Of a DNA stretch of 64,000 nucleotides, positions 48,969-62,514 are shown piece by piece (the stretch's first letter is position 1; the number at the start of each line of letters is the position of its first letter). The notes beneath the pieces were generated by a model that saw only the letters and a list, made by a program, of their open reading frames with translations, was not told the DNA's origin and did no database searches. The translations under genes and the position numbers were made by a program. The stretch lies in NCBI RefSeq assembly GCF_001577835.2, contig NC_029516.1, positions 70,253,221 through 70,317,220 on the forward strand, read 5' to 3'. Source of the stretch: Coturnix japonica. Lineage: Eukaryota; Chordata; Aves; Galliformes; Phasianidae.

Positions 48969-51900
48969 ATGGCAAATAAGGTGATTTATGCAGAGTTATC
49001 ACCTGAGCAGAGAGTGCATTATACTTCACCGACTGCAAATGCAGGTAACAAATGGCTATCTTAATATTACTTACTTATATATATTTCTTTTTTCTTCAGC
49101 AATATGTTCTTAAAACTTTCTTCTTTTCAATTGAAACATCCATAACATGCTGAAATCTTATTCTAAGCATTTTTAGAAATATTCCTATTTATCTGTCTAT
49201 TACATATTAATCCACTTGGAACATCTATGTTGTTTATCAGGAGAATGACTGAATTTCATGAAAAGTAAAGACTTGCCTCTAAAATCCCATTCTGGATTAC
49301 AGTAGAATGGCTGAAAAGTGTTGCTTCTGAAATACACAGAAATGCAAAATATTAATACAAATCATTAACATGTGCAGTTACAGTGTACTCAGGATACTGG
49401 ATCTATTTCTTTCTCCTACAGCATAAGCTACAATTGAAATTTTACTTTGATTAATTTTCTTAAATGCCAGAAATCATTTTTAATTGTAAAACAATGTCTT
49501 CCTTTGTTTTCTTTCATTCATTCTTTCTCTCTCTTTCCTTGTCTGAGTGCCATTCTTCCTTCTCTGCAAGTTGTACGTTGAGAAAAACACAAGTCAAGAA
49601 TCAAGAGATATTTCTGTAACATGATCATATGTGTTATGACCTACTGATGCCTTCCACCATAAAACTACATTTCTTCAAAAATGTATTTTCAATAAAGTGC
49701 CAAAGATATCCACTAATGGATATCACTCATGTTTTATAACAAACATATCTAGTTACTTTTTATTATTTCAGTAAAAAAAAATGGACCTTTGTTAGCTATG
49801 AGACAACTAAACACGGAAAAAAAACTATATAAGATTATATTTAGAGGTGATAGCATGGAAGTCAAATGTTTACAGAATAAAAGCAGCTTTTATTCTATAA
49901 AAATAAATTCTGTTGGTTTTCCGTTTTGCACATAGTACTAAAAATATCTGAATTAGTGGTCTATCTTCAGCTTTCATATGTTAAGTCTGTTTGTCCATTA
50001 GGCTGCATGATCTCGCATAAAGAAATGCTTTAAATCAGTCTCGAATTTACCACCTATTATCCATGCATCCTACTGAGACATAGTGGAGAAAAAACAGCTG
50101 ATAGATTTAACTAATACTCTTCTTTCATGTTTTCACGTACATACATACCCATTACATATTTTTATGGGCTCCATCTTTGATTTATACATGTGCTCATTTG
50201 CTTTCAATGGTTAGAACAGCACAGCAGAGGAAATTGTGGCCCTCCTCTTGTGCTAGGTGCTGTGAACTCTTGTCACTCCCCACATTCTGTGCGAGAAAGA
50301 TGTTGCATTCAACATGACCGATTTAATAATGCTTAGTATTAATATGGTTTAGACTCACAAATTTTCATAAGCCTAACACTGACCTCAGAAGCTCTAGCAC
50401 TCTGAGGACGATGCTTTCCTTTAGTCAAAAGCTTGGTATTTGCCATACTTCTGTGAGGCCAGATGCTTCCCTGGCAATGTGCAAAAGAAGCAGCAGCTGC
50501 CATCTTAACTCCACGTACGTTTTATATTACATCATAGATATGACATGAAAAAGAACAAAGTTGCTCCTATAACACAGGAATAATAACTTAGAAGCCAAAG
50601 AAAAGGGTTTTCGTACTGAAGGATACCTTTGAGCTGTCTTTCCTTACTAAAGAACACTAGGTCTGGCCTACTGCCCTGTGAGCACTATGCCCAATTCCCA
50701 CCAGTTTGTACCCTGCTTCTCTTCTGCCTTTATCCTCAGCAGCACTGCTGCCTTGGAGTTCTGCATGTTATGGCAAGAGCTATTAGTCTCCACTTTGAGT
50801 CCTATATTTGTGCTGCTGAAATTTTCACTTGTTCATCTTCTCCATGGCACTCCAGAGAAAAAATCTCTTTGATTTCTCTCTTAAGAAAGTATTTTATTTC
50901 TGTACGCAAACTGGGAAAACAGGACTAAAGATGCAAAATAAACAACTTGCAGTTGATAAAAAAAAAAAATACAGTTTCTTCCTCTCTTCTTTCCATGGCC
51001 ACATCTATAGAAAACTGCAGAGGTCTGTCAGGTATGTCCTTGTCATCCTCTGCTTTCCCTCTCCCTCCTACTCTGACAATCTGTGGATGGATTTAATAAC
51101 AGAAGATGGAAGAGAAAATGTGCCATAGGGCAGCTCCTCACCTTGTTAGATCTGAAGTCAGATCTAACTTATCTAACCCCTTATATATGTTACTGTGAGC
51201 TTTTCTTATTTTACGATGTTGCTTAATTGGGTCAATGGGTCTGTGCAGAGTCTAGGCAGACAGATGTCTTCCCAGCATACATATAAGCATATGAATTTTA
51301 AAGCACTGTTTAAATGATGCAGAAAGAAAACATGATGGAAGTAGAAATCAAGTACCTAAACATCTTTGACTGCTTTGACTGTGATGTCTAGCACTTGTTA
51401 CTGAAATGACACTATTACAGTGAAAGAGATGTCAAATGTTATGGAGATGCTAGCTTAAACATTCATTGAAGATAACTGACAATTGTAGGCAAGGTCTCTA
51501 AAGGTTATGAGTACAGTGAAGTTAAGGCTAAACAATCTGAGCAAACAGTTCTCTTTCTTCAGAGAGGACAATTGTGAGTTCCCTACTGACTGACCACTAG
51601 GCATGGAACAGGGAGACTTCCAGCAGTGAGTGGCAGGGAGCACCATCCTCTGCTATGTCACTTTTGAAAACCTAATGTGAGATTGTGCCATACAAAACAC
51701 TGGAGAATCTATGCGTAACATGAAGAAATACTATTGTTCATGGAAGTAGCTTCCCAGTAAGAGAAAAGTCATAGCTTGTTTTGCATAAATGTTGTCAGCT
51801 CAAGTCAATTCTTTCATTGCAGCCAATATCTGCAAGCAGTCTGCTGAAACCAGGTAGTTTTAAATACCTGGAAGAAAGAATTTAAGGAAGAATAATCTGT

Positions 51901-54900
51901 GGGTGAAATGAAAATAGTTTGCTTACAGTTTACATAATATTTAACGTGATTTTACACAATCAACTGTTGGAAGTGATATTTAATTCATAAGGGAAAATAG
52001 CTTGCCTCTCTGTCAAAGATCCAATATCACCAGGAATAAAAGGTTTATTAAGAAATACACAGAAAGAAAAATAGCCCCCCACATGTTGCCATGTTGCTTA
52101 AATGCCAACAGAAAACATACATGTGTGGATAAGATATGGAAGTATAGGAGTATTAACTTCTTTAAAATTTCCTAAAACTTAATATCTGACTAACTTCTAC
52201 TGTACTTATTTGGAAATCTGCCCAATGGAACAATTATTTGTGAAAGCTCTTTTAGTACTTCCTTTTTGACGAATTCATCTGGTGACACAAAAAGTTTACC
52301 AGAAAAAAATAAAACAAAAACAACTTCTGGTCTGTGTTCTTGCTCTTATCATTTTCTCCAAGAAAGCCTGACGCAGGAAGGTGGAGGGTGCTGGATCCAA
52401 TGAGAACCACAATGGTTTAGTCTCAGGCAGCTCCTCTAACTGGAGTACTTCTTGTTTCTGCAGGTGACAAAGTAACCTACGCTGAGGTGAAAAGGAGGCG
52501 TAAATCTGACACCTCGGACAGTGTACCAAAGACTACGCATCAAAGTACTGCAACACAGCAGGAAGTCTAAAACTTTTTCATTACATGTTATCTGCTTTGT
52601 TTATCTTTGTAATTACACATTTACATGTAATGGAAGAGTTGCTTGGTGTTAGATGTCCAGAGAGATGTAGGTATGGTTTAGGTAAATTTAAGTTTAGGTG
52701 CATTTCACCTGGGAGCAAGAGGTGACCTTAGGGCACATTGCTGTAGACAGTGTTGTGCCTCTGTTGTTCACTACATGCAGCCTGGAACACACCAGCTCAG
52801 TAGAATCTCTGGCCTCTGATCTGCCTTCTTCAGTTGTGTTTTGGTTCAGAAATGTCTAAATTTAAACACTGAAAAAGTATGGCTTGCTTGTTTGCTTGCT
52901 TGTCTGTTTTATTTGTTTTCTGTGCTTGTTTTTGTTGCTGTTGTTTGTTTGGTGGTGATTTACTTGGATGAGTTTTGTTGGGTTGGTTGGCTTCTACAGC
53001 ATGGCACAGAACACACTGTAACATGCTGCCAGGAACTGAATGACATTCTCACATGGTAATATGGTATGGTAATATGGTCGTATGGTAATATCCTTATGGT
53101 ATAGTGCTGTAGATCACTTCTGGGGAGAAGGAGTTGTCACTGTTCCTGTCTGCACAATTAAAAGGGTGTGGTTCTGTGAAATATAACTGGGATTCCTCCC
53201 AGAAGGATCCAGTTAGATCATCCCAGAAGGACCCAAGAAGCAAATGAATGTGCAGCATTGCAGTCTGCTGGAAAATCAGGACCTGAAGCACAGCAAGTGG
53301 CAGACAAACTGCTGTCTCATGCCCTTAGCGAGTAGATCCGAGGATTTCTGAAGTGCAAATGTTAAGATACATTGCATTATTTTTTCAAAAACTGGGACCT
53401 GCCCTTGAAGTAAATTTTGTTTCTCAAAGTGAAACAATATATTGGGTATGAGTTTTAATTCACGGATCTGAGGTGAAAACGAGTAAGAGATGGAAAGAAA
53501 ATATCTGCACTCATGCAACACAGCAGAACAGCAAGCTATTTTTAGGGAAAAAAAAAAATGTTAGCTGCAGAAAGTGCTAAGTGAGAACAAATGTTCCCAT
53601 TGCTGGGTTAATTTGGCCTTACTAGAGGGAAAAAGAAACTGAAAGTTTCAGGCAATGTCTGTTACTAAAAGTGGCAGTCAGTGAGAAAGAAAAGTGGATT
53701 ATATGCATATCTCAGTCCTGCTGTCATAAAGATAAAACCAGTTTACTGGCTTCTTTTAAATTCACTCTTATTTTGTGTTGTTGAATTTGGGATTGTACTG
53801 CAGAATCATAACTATTGTAAGTGATGCAATGTATTGTTTTGATTATTTGTCATCTTATGTTTGTTGACTGCCTTTTTATACTTCGGTCCTCACTTCCTTT
53901 TCTTCTCTGATTTTGCCTATGCTATCCATATTTCCAGGTCTGCAGAATTTTAGAATCAGAGAATTGTTATAGAATCATAGAATAACATGAATTGGAAGGG
54001 GCCCTTGAGTATCACAAAGTCAAACTCTTGGCTCCACACAGGACCATCCAAACATCAGACTGTATGTCTGAGAGTGTTCAGACTCTCTTGAACTCTGGCA
54101 AGCTCTGTGCCATGACCACTTTCTTGGGGAGGCTGTTCATGACTTCCCTCTTGGTGAAGAACATTTATCTGAACCAACATGAACTACCCCTGTCTCAGCT
54201 TCATGGCTTTCCCTCAGGTTCTCTCACTGGTTACCAGAAAGAGGAAATCGGTGCTACCCCTCAGCTTGCTATTGTGAGGAAGATGTAGGCCATGATGAGG
54301 TCTACTCTCGGTCTCCCCTAGGCTGAACAAGCCAAGGAACCACAGCTGATCCTCATATTCTTCCCCTATTACCATATTCCCCTTTTTTTAGCCCTCTTTT
54401 GGACATCTTCTAGTAACAATGTCCTTCTTGTACTGTGGCACTCAAAACCGCACACTGTACTCAAGATGAGGCTGTATAAGTGCAGTGTAGAGTGGGACAA
54501 TCACTTCCTTCAACCAGCTAGCAATGCCATGCTTGATGCACCCCAGGATATGGTTGGCCTTCCTGGCTGCCTGGGTACACTGTTGACTCATGTTCAACTT
54601 GATGCTGACCAAGACCCCCAAATCTCTTTCAGCAGGGCTGCTCTCCAGAATCTCATCCCTTATTTTGTACACATAGCTAGGATTGCCCCTTCTCAGGTGC
54701 AGAACCTGGAACTTGCTCTTAAATTAACTTCATGCAGTTAGTGATTGCCCAGCCCTCTAATTTGTCTAAATCTTTCTGCAAGGCCTCTCCACCCTCGACA
54801 GAATCAGCAACTCCTAATACTCCACTACTAAATCAGTATTGCCAGCAAAAATACTCAAAACATCCTTCTATCCCAGTCATTTATGAAAATATTAAAGAGA

Positions 54901-55976
54901 ACTGTTTCTCAAATAGAGCCCTAGGGAAATCAGGTGCCTGTTCTAATTCTTATTTATATTATACTATTTTTTTTTTTAATCATACAGATCCGTATGAAAA
55001 GTGTGAAGGAATAGGGATCAGAAGAACACAAGCAGGGCAGGATTATAGTGCCAAAAGCAGAAAATGATGGAGGCAGGGATTCAAGAACTAATTAAACACA
55101 TATTTGGTTTTAGTGGTAAGAGCCTATCTGGAAAAGCAGTCTGTAGAATTCTGAGTTACCTATGAAAGCTTTTTCAAAAAGCTTGAAGGAGGACATCATA
55201 ATTTCCTTCTGAGTCTTCAGCTGTATAAACTCAGAATAATAAACCACATTAGCACCCCTGTTATGAGCCATTTTCCGAAGGTTACTCAGGAACAAAACAG
55301 GTAGGTACAGGTAGGTACACTGCTGAGCAAAATGCACTGGCAGAGCTGTGCTGCCACAGCTGATGAACTGCAGAGTAAGGTGGGAGTGCTGGCAAAGCTG
55401 TGCACAGCTTCAGAAAATGGGAGGTCATGTTTTTAGGCATCTTCTCAGCATGTAGCACGACAAAAACTAGAACTAGCCAGTTTCTTTTGATCCTGAAAAT
55501 GTGAGTTTATATATAAGCATACATAAATAAGGGTTTTATTTTCACTTAATAACTGAAGTTATAGCTATAACTAAAATTAATAAAAATATTTTCAAAATGA
55601 ATATTAAGTTTCTACAAATACATTTAACTGGGAAATAACAAAAAGCAAACCCAACTTTTTCAATTGTATCTACAGCACATTGTAGATATCCTTATAAATT
55701 TCACTTTCTACAGGCACTAGATGTGTAGATCACAGTGACAAGACAGCTTCCCTCCAGCAAGACTCTTTCCCCCAGCCCTCTCTCTCCTCACCATGAACAA
55801 TACATAACTTGGAGAAAAGACTTCAGTTGCTTTTGTCTGTTGTGAGAGCTTTCTTTCTTTTCTCTTCACTAGCAGCCTGCTCCAAGAATGCGCAATGGTG
55901 TTACGTTGCCATCGTCCTGTACTTCCTCGCAGTGATTCAACTCATCACTGTGGTCCTCTTAGCACTGAAATGTTAG
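48969..55976 (+). CDS. Small type II membrane protein with two ITIMs, lectin-receptor-like
   Basis: Three coding exons are 48,969-49,044, 52,464-52,544 and 55,873-55,976. Both junctions are phase 1 and the borders GT/AG, giving 86 residues. Exon 1 starts MANKVIYAELSPEQ; VIYAEL (5-10) is a perfect ITIM. Exon 2 starts GDKVTYAEVKRRRKSD; VTYAEV (29-34) is a second ITIM, and KRRRK is a basic stretch. Exon 3 encodes CSKNAQW and a hydrophobic span (about 62-84, VAIVLYFLAVIQLITVVLLA), then KC and stop. The layout of paired ITIMs followed by a signal anchor is that of NKG2A/KLR-type inhibitory receptors, but no C-type lectin domain follows. Expected role: recruiting SHP phosphatases at the plasma membrane, by analogy. 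The exon 2 donor (CAAA before GTACTG) is weak; without splicing the frame stops at 52,570. Confidence 0.65.
53945..54960 (-). repeat. CR1 LINE in intron 2 of the ITIM-protein gene (minus)
   Basis: The 3' end at 53,950 (ATAGAATCATAGAATAACAT) is followed by CTTGGGGAGGCTGTTCATGA, CTAGGCTGAACAAGCCAAGG and GGATATGGTTGGCCTTCCTG. The minus frame at 54,672-54,442 reads SSPAERDLGVLVSIKLNMSQ and QAARKANHILGCIKHGIAS, from the C-terminal part of ORF2. Confidence 0.95.
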
Positions 55977-57062
55977 CCCTGAGACAGATGATATGGCACT
56001 GTTGACAAATGGGGTAAGACATTTCTATCCATATTTGTATTTTCATTTAATACTTTGACACTACCAGAAGAGGTAAAAGGAAGCATTCTACCTGTATGAT
56101 AAAGTTTCTGTCAAAACTCCACCCAGCTAGCAATTCACAGTCATGCTAGGTAATCTCTAGCTCCCTGCTGATGATACATAGTGCATGTAACTGAGCACAT
56201 TTTAATAGCCAAGTGCTTTGGCAGAACTGCCTTTCAGAGCAGGTCTTCAGTTTTGCCTCATTGTTTAATCATAGGCACCTCTCAGTTGTGTAGGGAAATA
56301 ACCCCACCAGCCTTCCATGAAGCAAAGTTAACAAATTGCTGGTGCAGATGGAGAGGATGCCTACAATGGCTGCTCAGGCCAGGATGAACAGGGACCTACT
56401 GGAATGGCATGAGATAAACAAGCTCTGTTGATCAGTCTGACTTTTGAAGGAAACCTGAAGAACAATTGTCCAATTTGGACCAGAAATGGCAGGGAACAGC
56501 TACCAGGGTCCTCTGTGGGCAACACTGGAAAAGCAATGACACCTTCATGCCAACATAGCTGATATGGGACATATGGATAAAAAAGAGCAAACATAAGCAT
56601 CCGTGCCTATCTCACGTTCGTGCTTTTTGGGAACCTTTTGGTAAATCATTTGGGAAAAGGACACATTGCATGGCAAGCAGATCTAGTATTAAGACACACT
56701 CCTTGTAGAGCTATAAAGCGTGCTTAATCACTACACTGCATTGCCCTCCCTGGCAGCTGTCAATAGCTATGCTGAGGACTCCATCTCAGATCCTGTGCTG
56801 AAAGCAGTGCCCCTGCCACTGAGCAGTGTTCTCTTCACTGCAACTAAATCACAACAGGAGGGGCAGTGGCTCACCATCATATTTGCTCTACCAGGCCTCC
56901 ATGTCAAGGCGTGGTGCATTTACCCATGGTCCCCATAATGCACAAGTGCCCTTCCTTTATTTAAGAGGATCCTTCAGTAAGATGTTCTATTAGCTATGTT
57001 TTTCTTTTTGTTTTTGTTTTCCCAGGAAATTCAGATCAGAAAGGCTCTGCTTCTTCAATAAA
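55977..57062 (+). other. Predicted 3' UTR of the ITIM-protein gene with one intron
   Basis: After the stop the exon can run to a GTAAGA donor at 56,014. A good acceptor (TTTTGTTTTCCCAG) ends at 57,025, and AATAAA follows at 57,057-57,062. This gives a simple transcript end, and the reading frame is closed in this stretch. It is inferred from signals only. Confidence 0.45.
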
Positions 57063-57202
57063 ACAAGACAAAATAAGACAAGAATAACTATGATGTTTTT
57101 TCCTCTGCATAGATTTCTATGGAAGAAGACATGCCTACAGTCTGACCACTCTTCAGTTACTTCTTCCAGGATTTTCATGAAACCTTTAACCTCTCTGTAT
57201 AT

Positions 57203-57232
57203 GGGAAAATATATATATATATATATATATAT
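57203..57232. repeat. (AT)n microsatellite
   Basis: About fourteen TA units. Confidence 0.95.
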
Positions 57233-57299
57233 TATTGATGTAATAATACCAGCAACCACCACTTGGTATCAGTGCATGTAACAAGGCTTTAGCTCAAGC

Positions 57300-60200
57300 T
57301 ACTGCATCATAAGCTGGATCTAAGTCTTGCCTACACAAATGACCAGGAGGACCCTTTGGAAACCTCACTTTTATTTCACATGACTTGAATTTACAGTAAT
57401 CTGTCATGTAGATAAGCTTTTAGGTTTTGATATGATCAAGTGCAAAAATACATGGATAAAATAGAGAATGTAAGTGGTTGCACTATGTGGGTGTTTTTCT
57501 TAGTGAGATCCATACCCATATGTGATTTTTACTGTTCTGATGGGTTTTGATGAGATTTATAAGAGTGGAGTACTGAAGATGAAGGAACTTAATTAGTTCA
57601 TCAGAGAAGTCTCAGTCTCATTCCCCCATAGGAATGAATAAAATTATTCTGTTCTTCTTGTCCAGAGGAGTGTTTCACAGAGTCACAGTACGTTGGTTCT
57701 GTCTTGGAGCAGTAGTTCATTTTTTCTTTCCATTCTTTTCCCAAATGTTGTAGCTTCAGTTAAGTCAGAGTCCTTCAATAGTGCTAAACCACCTCAGATT
57801 CAAACAAATTTGTTTGTAATTAGTATTTTGGTGTCTGTTTTTCTTTATTTTGAATTTTCATCCATTATAATTCCTCTGAGACATGCTGTTGTCAATGATT
57901 TGCAATTACTGAATAGAAGGGACTACATAGTATAGCAAATAATTGTAGAACTGTTCCCTATGGCTAAGATTATCTGTACATAGGCTATGTTTTTGCTGTT
58001 GTTAAGATTCTGTGTTTTTATCATATATTTACCAAAAATCAGTAAAGGAATCTAGCAAAGCACTTGACATACTCATGTTTATTCTTACAGTAGTTAGAAA
58101 TTTAGCAAGACTATGACTGTAGCATTTCTGAGCTTCCATCATGAAGAAAGGTGCTAATCTGATGAGTCCTTTCTAAAGACAGAATCCTTGCCTCACAATG
58201 CAATCATAGCAGATCTTTGGGAACTTCAGTGGCAGACCCTACCATCTGAGAGGTGCATTGCATAGACAACTGAGTAAGAAGCGTGCATGCGATGCTTTGT
58301 ATGTTGCTTTGTAACTCTGAAGGAGATAAAGTAGTTTATTTAAAGTGAGAAGTAACTAACTTCTAAAAATTGAAGTGACTACTTTGCTGTTTACTGAGAA
58401 CTCTGCACACTGACTTGTGGTTTTGACAATGAGCCCACTAGACTATTTAAGGCAAATCTAACAACCTTTGGTCTGATCCTGCTCTCAACCACATGGTTCT
58501 TAGATTCAGTTTGAGGGGGAAGTGACCTATCAGTCACGGAATCATTAAAACAAGGTTGCCTGGTCACTGGTTATATACACATTACATATGTTATATATAA
58601 CATGACTGTAAATCTGACACTAGAAAGCTGCCACTCTCCTTTGCTCTTTTTCCCTTTAGCTTTCCCTGGAGACTGTTTGATTCCTCCTCCTTCTCTGCAC
58701 TCTCCTTACCTTTTACTTCAGGAATATCCTGGAGCCTTAAGTGACACTCATTCCTGCTCTCCTGATTTTTCTGGCTTTTCACACATTCTCTTACCCCTTG
58801 TCCCTTTTGTTCATGGACTCCATGATGTATATATGAACACTGAAGGAGACAATTAAAAGAACACATCATCACAAGGATGTACTTTATAAGACAGCACCAA
58901 ACAAACAGCTGAGATAAATGTTGCAATAGGTGAATCCTTGTTAAGATTTTATCTGTAGAGGAGATTCTTCTAGCTCTTGTTCCAGGTGCTGTAGGCAGCT
59001 GAGCAAAGAACAATGCAAGCACAGTTTGCCACAGACTGTGGCAAGCCACAGACCCAGGGTGCTGTTGGGAAGCACTGATAAAAAATCTGCTGTTATTGTT
59101 ACTGCACATGCTTGAGACAGACCTCGATCAAAACAGCTCTCACTGACCCACAGTTGAATGTCTTTCAAGACAATGAAGAGTGCTGGGAATTTTCTGTGGA
59201 GATGAAGGCTTCTGGAAAGCATGACTCTGAGCATACAAAAGATAATTATTTCTTATAATTATTCCTTATAATCATTGTTCCCATCCAGTACATCCAGTGA
59301 CTTGTTTCTTTAACCCTTCTATATGTAAATAACTTTGCCAGTGGTCTCACACATATACTCACGCATCTTAGATTCCTATGGTGTGCTATGGCATATAGAA
59401 AGAAGGAAGAAAACTTTCTTAGTGTATTCGTATTTGTGAAGTATGATGAGAGGCAGGAGGACTGAACTTGTTTGCTGCTTCCTTCCTATTTTTTCATCTT
59501 AAAAATATTTAAACATTTTAAGTCTGGTCTCCTAGTTTAGTAAGAAAACTTCTTGAAGCTCTCAGGGATGAATTTGTTACTTTTAGTATGCTATATTAAG
59601 CTGGAAGTGAGAGAAAGTTTGTATCTATTTACTTTCTCTAGCTGTATGCCATAGAAACAAGATCAATTTAAACAGAACTCCAAAAACCCCATTTAAAAGT
59701 ATCCAAATATCCTCATTTGACACAGTTTTCAATTTTGTTTGCTGTACAGCTTGCATGTTACCAATTTTTATTCTTGTCACAGATTCTCCAAGTCTGTAGC
59801 AGATGCAAGCAGTGTACATAAAACAAAAGCAAAGGAAAGAAATATGTCTGTGGGTACTTATTTTGAGACAACTATATACTAAGATTGAGAAAAACAAAAT
59901 AATAATTATGACAAATATATAAATGAAAGTATTTAACAAGTGGCACACAAGAAATTACTTACCTTTACCTGACCAATGCCCCCTGAGCAAAGGAAAAAAA
60001 TGAGATGAACTCCTACTCCCCTTAGAACTTCTTCCACTTGATGCCATATGATATGGACTATCCCTTTGGCCAATTCAAGTCAGCTGCCCTAATTCTGTTC
60101 CCTCCCAGCTTCTTTGACCCTTCGCTGCAGATGGCCTTGGTTCTATATAGTGCTTAGCAGGCAGTTATAAACATTGTTGTGTTGTCAGCATTGTTTTTCT

Positions 60201-60440
60201 CCTAGAACCAAAATGTAGCATCATATTGGACACACCAAAGAAAACAATTCATTCTCAGCTGAAACTAAGATACCTGTCAGCTTCTGTGCCCAGATCTGAT
60301 CTTCAGTATGGCTTATTTCTCTTTGCTGACATAGCCTGAAACCTATGCAAGGAGGAACAAGAGTGTGGTTCTAGATACTGAAAAGGACCAACAGAAATTA
60401 TGAACAAGTCAAAAAGTCATTGAAAATGTAGTCTCCCAAA
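57300..60440. other. Intergenic, nothing recognised
   Basis: The longest frame (minus, 59,109-58,591, 172 codons) has no recognisable domain. I looked here for C-type lectin domain exons that could continue the ITIM gene and saw no CP..W or WIGL-type motifs. Confidence 0.4.
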
Positions 60441-60446
60441 GTAATT

Positions 60447-60765
60447 ACAGAGTCACAGAATCAATAAGGTTGGACAAGACCTCTAAGATCATCTAGTCCA
60501 ACCATTCACCTACTACCAATATATCCAACTAAACCATGTTCCTTAGTACCACATCTCCACTATTCTTGAACACCTCCAGGGACATGAGTCAGCCATCTCC
60601 CTGGCCAGCCCATTCCAGCACCTGACCACTCTTTCAGAGTTTCTACTAATATCTAAACTGAACCTTCTCTGGCAGAACTTGGGAACATTTCCTCTCATCC
60701 TGTGTTTGGTGATGTAAGAGTGCTTCATCATCTCTAGGAGCACCAGCAAGAATGGATAAGCAAAC
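60447..60765 (-). repeat. CR1 LINE 3' end (minus)
   Basis: CACAGAATCAATAAGGTTGG, CATCTAGTCCAACCATTCAC and CTGGCCAGCCCATTCCAGCA mark a minus-strand CR1 3' end. Confidence 0.95.
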
Positions 60766-60769
60766 AGAT

Positions 60770-61910
60770 GATGGAAGAATGTAGTAAGATCTTTTAAGAT
60801 ATCAAGATGCTGCTATACAGCACAGTCTGGTGGCTGTGAGTAATGGCTGTCACAGGTTCTGGGACAGACCTATTAGCTTTATTTTCAAATAAGCCAGTCA
60901 ATGAAAATTTCTCCTGAATCTGTGATGTGTTACTAACACTCTCTAACACTCACATGCTATGAGTTTCAGTGTCTGTCTGTGAAATGAGGAAAAAACATTC
61001 ACAAATTCAATGTCAGCAACTTGGACAGGATTTAAATTAATGTTTGTTTTGTTTCCTTTTGTAGGAAGCATTTTTCCTGGTCTGAGTTGGTGATGGTATC
61101 CCTCACGTAAGGTTACACTGCCACTCAGATGGTCTGTATCTGTCAGTAGCAATGTACTTTTGATATACAGCAAGCTGTGTACAAGGAGGGCCATAGTGCC
61201 CTTGTATATCTACCTACGTTGTTGGAATGTTCTCTCACTTAGCTGCCAAAAGCAGATACGGAGGGAAGATAAGGATGGGGTAATTCTGCAGCGATACTGC
61301 TTCTCATCCTAATGGTGATATGTTAATGACTTTCCATATAAAGATTTGCATATTTATATCTACAAAATCAAAGGATTTTCACCCTATTTATGTAGTTACC
61401 TATTGTAGATGTAGATTTGGGGCTTGTACATCATTTTGTAATCAAGTTGACAGTGTATTCTAATGAAATGCAAAAAGTTCACAATGTTTTCTATCTTGGC
61501 CCTGCCATCTGATGAATTAATATATGCCAAAATTGCTAACTAGGAATGTCCTGTACTGCAACTATAACACAAATGTTTTTAGACTGACATCTTTTTCCTA
61601 ATTGACCACAATTCAGAGCCAATCCATCTGTCTGTGTATTACTGTTTTCCTTGATGTATGTCTTTCCATTTTTCAACAATTAATGCCATCTGCTGCTTCA
61701 CTCTCTAGTGACTTAGTCCTAGTTACTTAGTATTTCTTAACAGTTTGATTTTGTTTTTATGATCCTAAAAATTCAGTATTCATGGGATTTACACACTCTC
61801 TACACATTTTTCAGATCATTCAAAGTATATAAGATATAACAAGCTATAGCAAAACTTGTTTTCAGATGTAAGTGGTTGCTTTCATTCTTTGTGAACTTGC
61901 ACAATTCAGC
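60770..61910. other. Intergenic, nothing recognised
   Basis: AT-rich, with no supported gene or repeat. Confidence 0.4.
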
Positions 61911-61914
61911 ATTA

Positions 61915-62135
61915 GAATAATGTGGAGCTCTTGAGCAGGTCCAAAGGAGGGCCACAAAGATTTCAAAGGGCTGGAGCACCTCTCCTATGAAGAATGACTG
62001 AGGAAGCTAGGCTTGCTCAGCTTGGAAAAAAAGAATGTACCAGGAAGGACCTGATTGTGGCCTTCCAGTACTTGAAGGGAACTTATAAGCAGGAGGGGGA
62101 TCAACTTTTTACGTGGTTTTATAGTGATAGCACAA
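61915..62135 (+). repeat. CR1 LINE fragment, ORF2 C-terminus
   Basis: Blocks include CCAAAGGAGGGCCACAAAGA, GGAGCACCTCTCCTATGAAG and GCTTGCTCAGCTTGG. The element is truncated at both ends. Confidence 0.9.
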
Positions 62136-62514
62136 GGGTAAATAGCACATTGCAAAAAGCAGCCATGATGCTGTCTGTAAGTCCATCTCTTCATTCATAG
62201 GTTAGAAACATAAACAGGTTTTGTAATAGTCACTAGCAGTATTAAAATATTTCTCAGTGTCCTGAAGCTGAACTGCAAACTTAGCACTTTTCAGCTGGTA
62301 CTGTTGTGTAAAGGCACAGCTGTTGCTGCCCTCCACTGGCTGAGATCTCTGTTCTCTTAGTCCTCTTAATGCAATTGAGAAGATACCACTACCTGCTGTA
62401 TCTTTGCCTGCTGAAAAAACAAAGCAACAAAAAGTAGGTCAAATACCTCATAACCTCTGGGAGAAGTGGCTAAATAGCAAACACAGTATACTCATATCAC
62501 TTTATTCATTTGTG

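Noticed and set aside
58591-59109. 172-codon minus-strand open frame
   Set aside because: No domain, no signal or splice context, and a composition like random AT-rich sequence; likely a chance frame.
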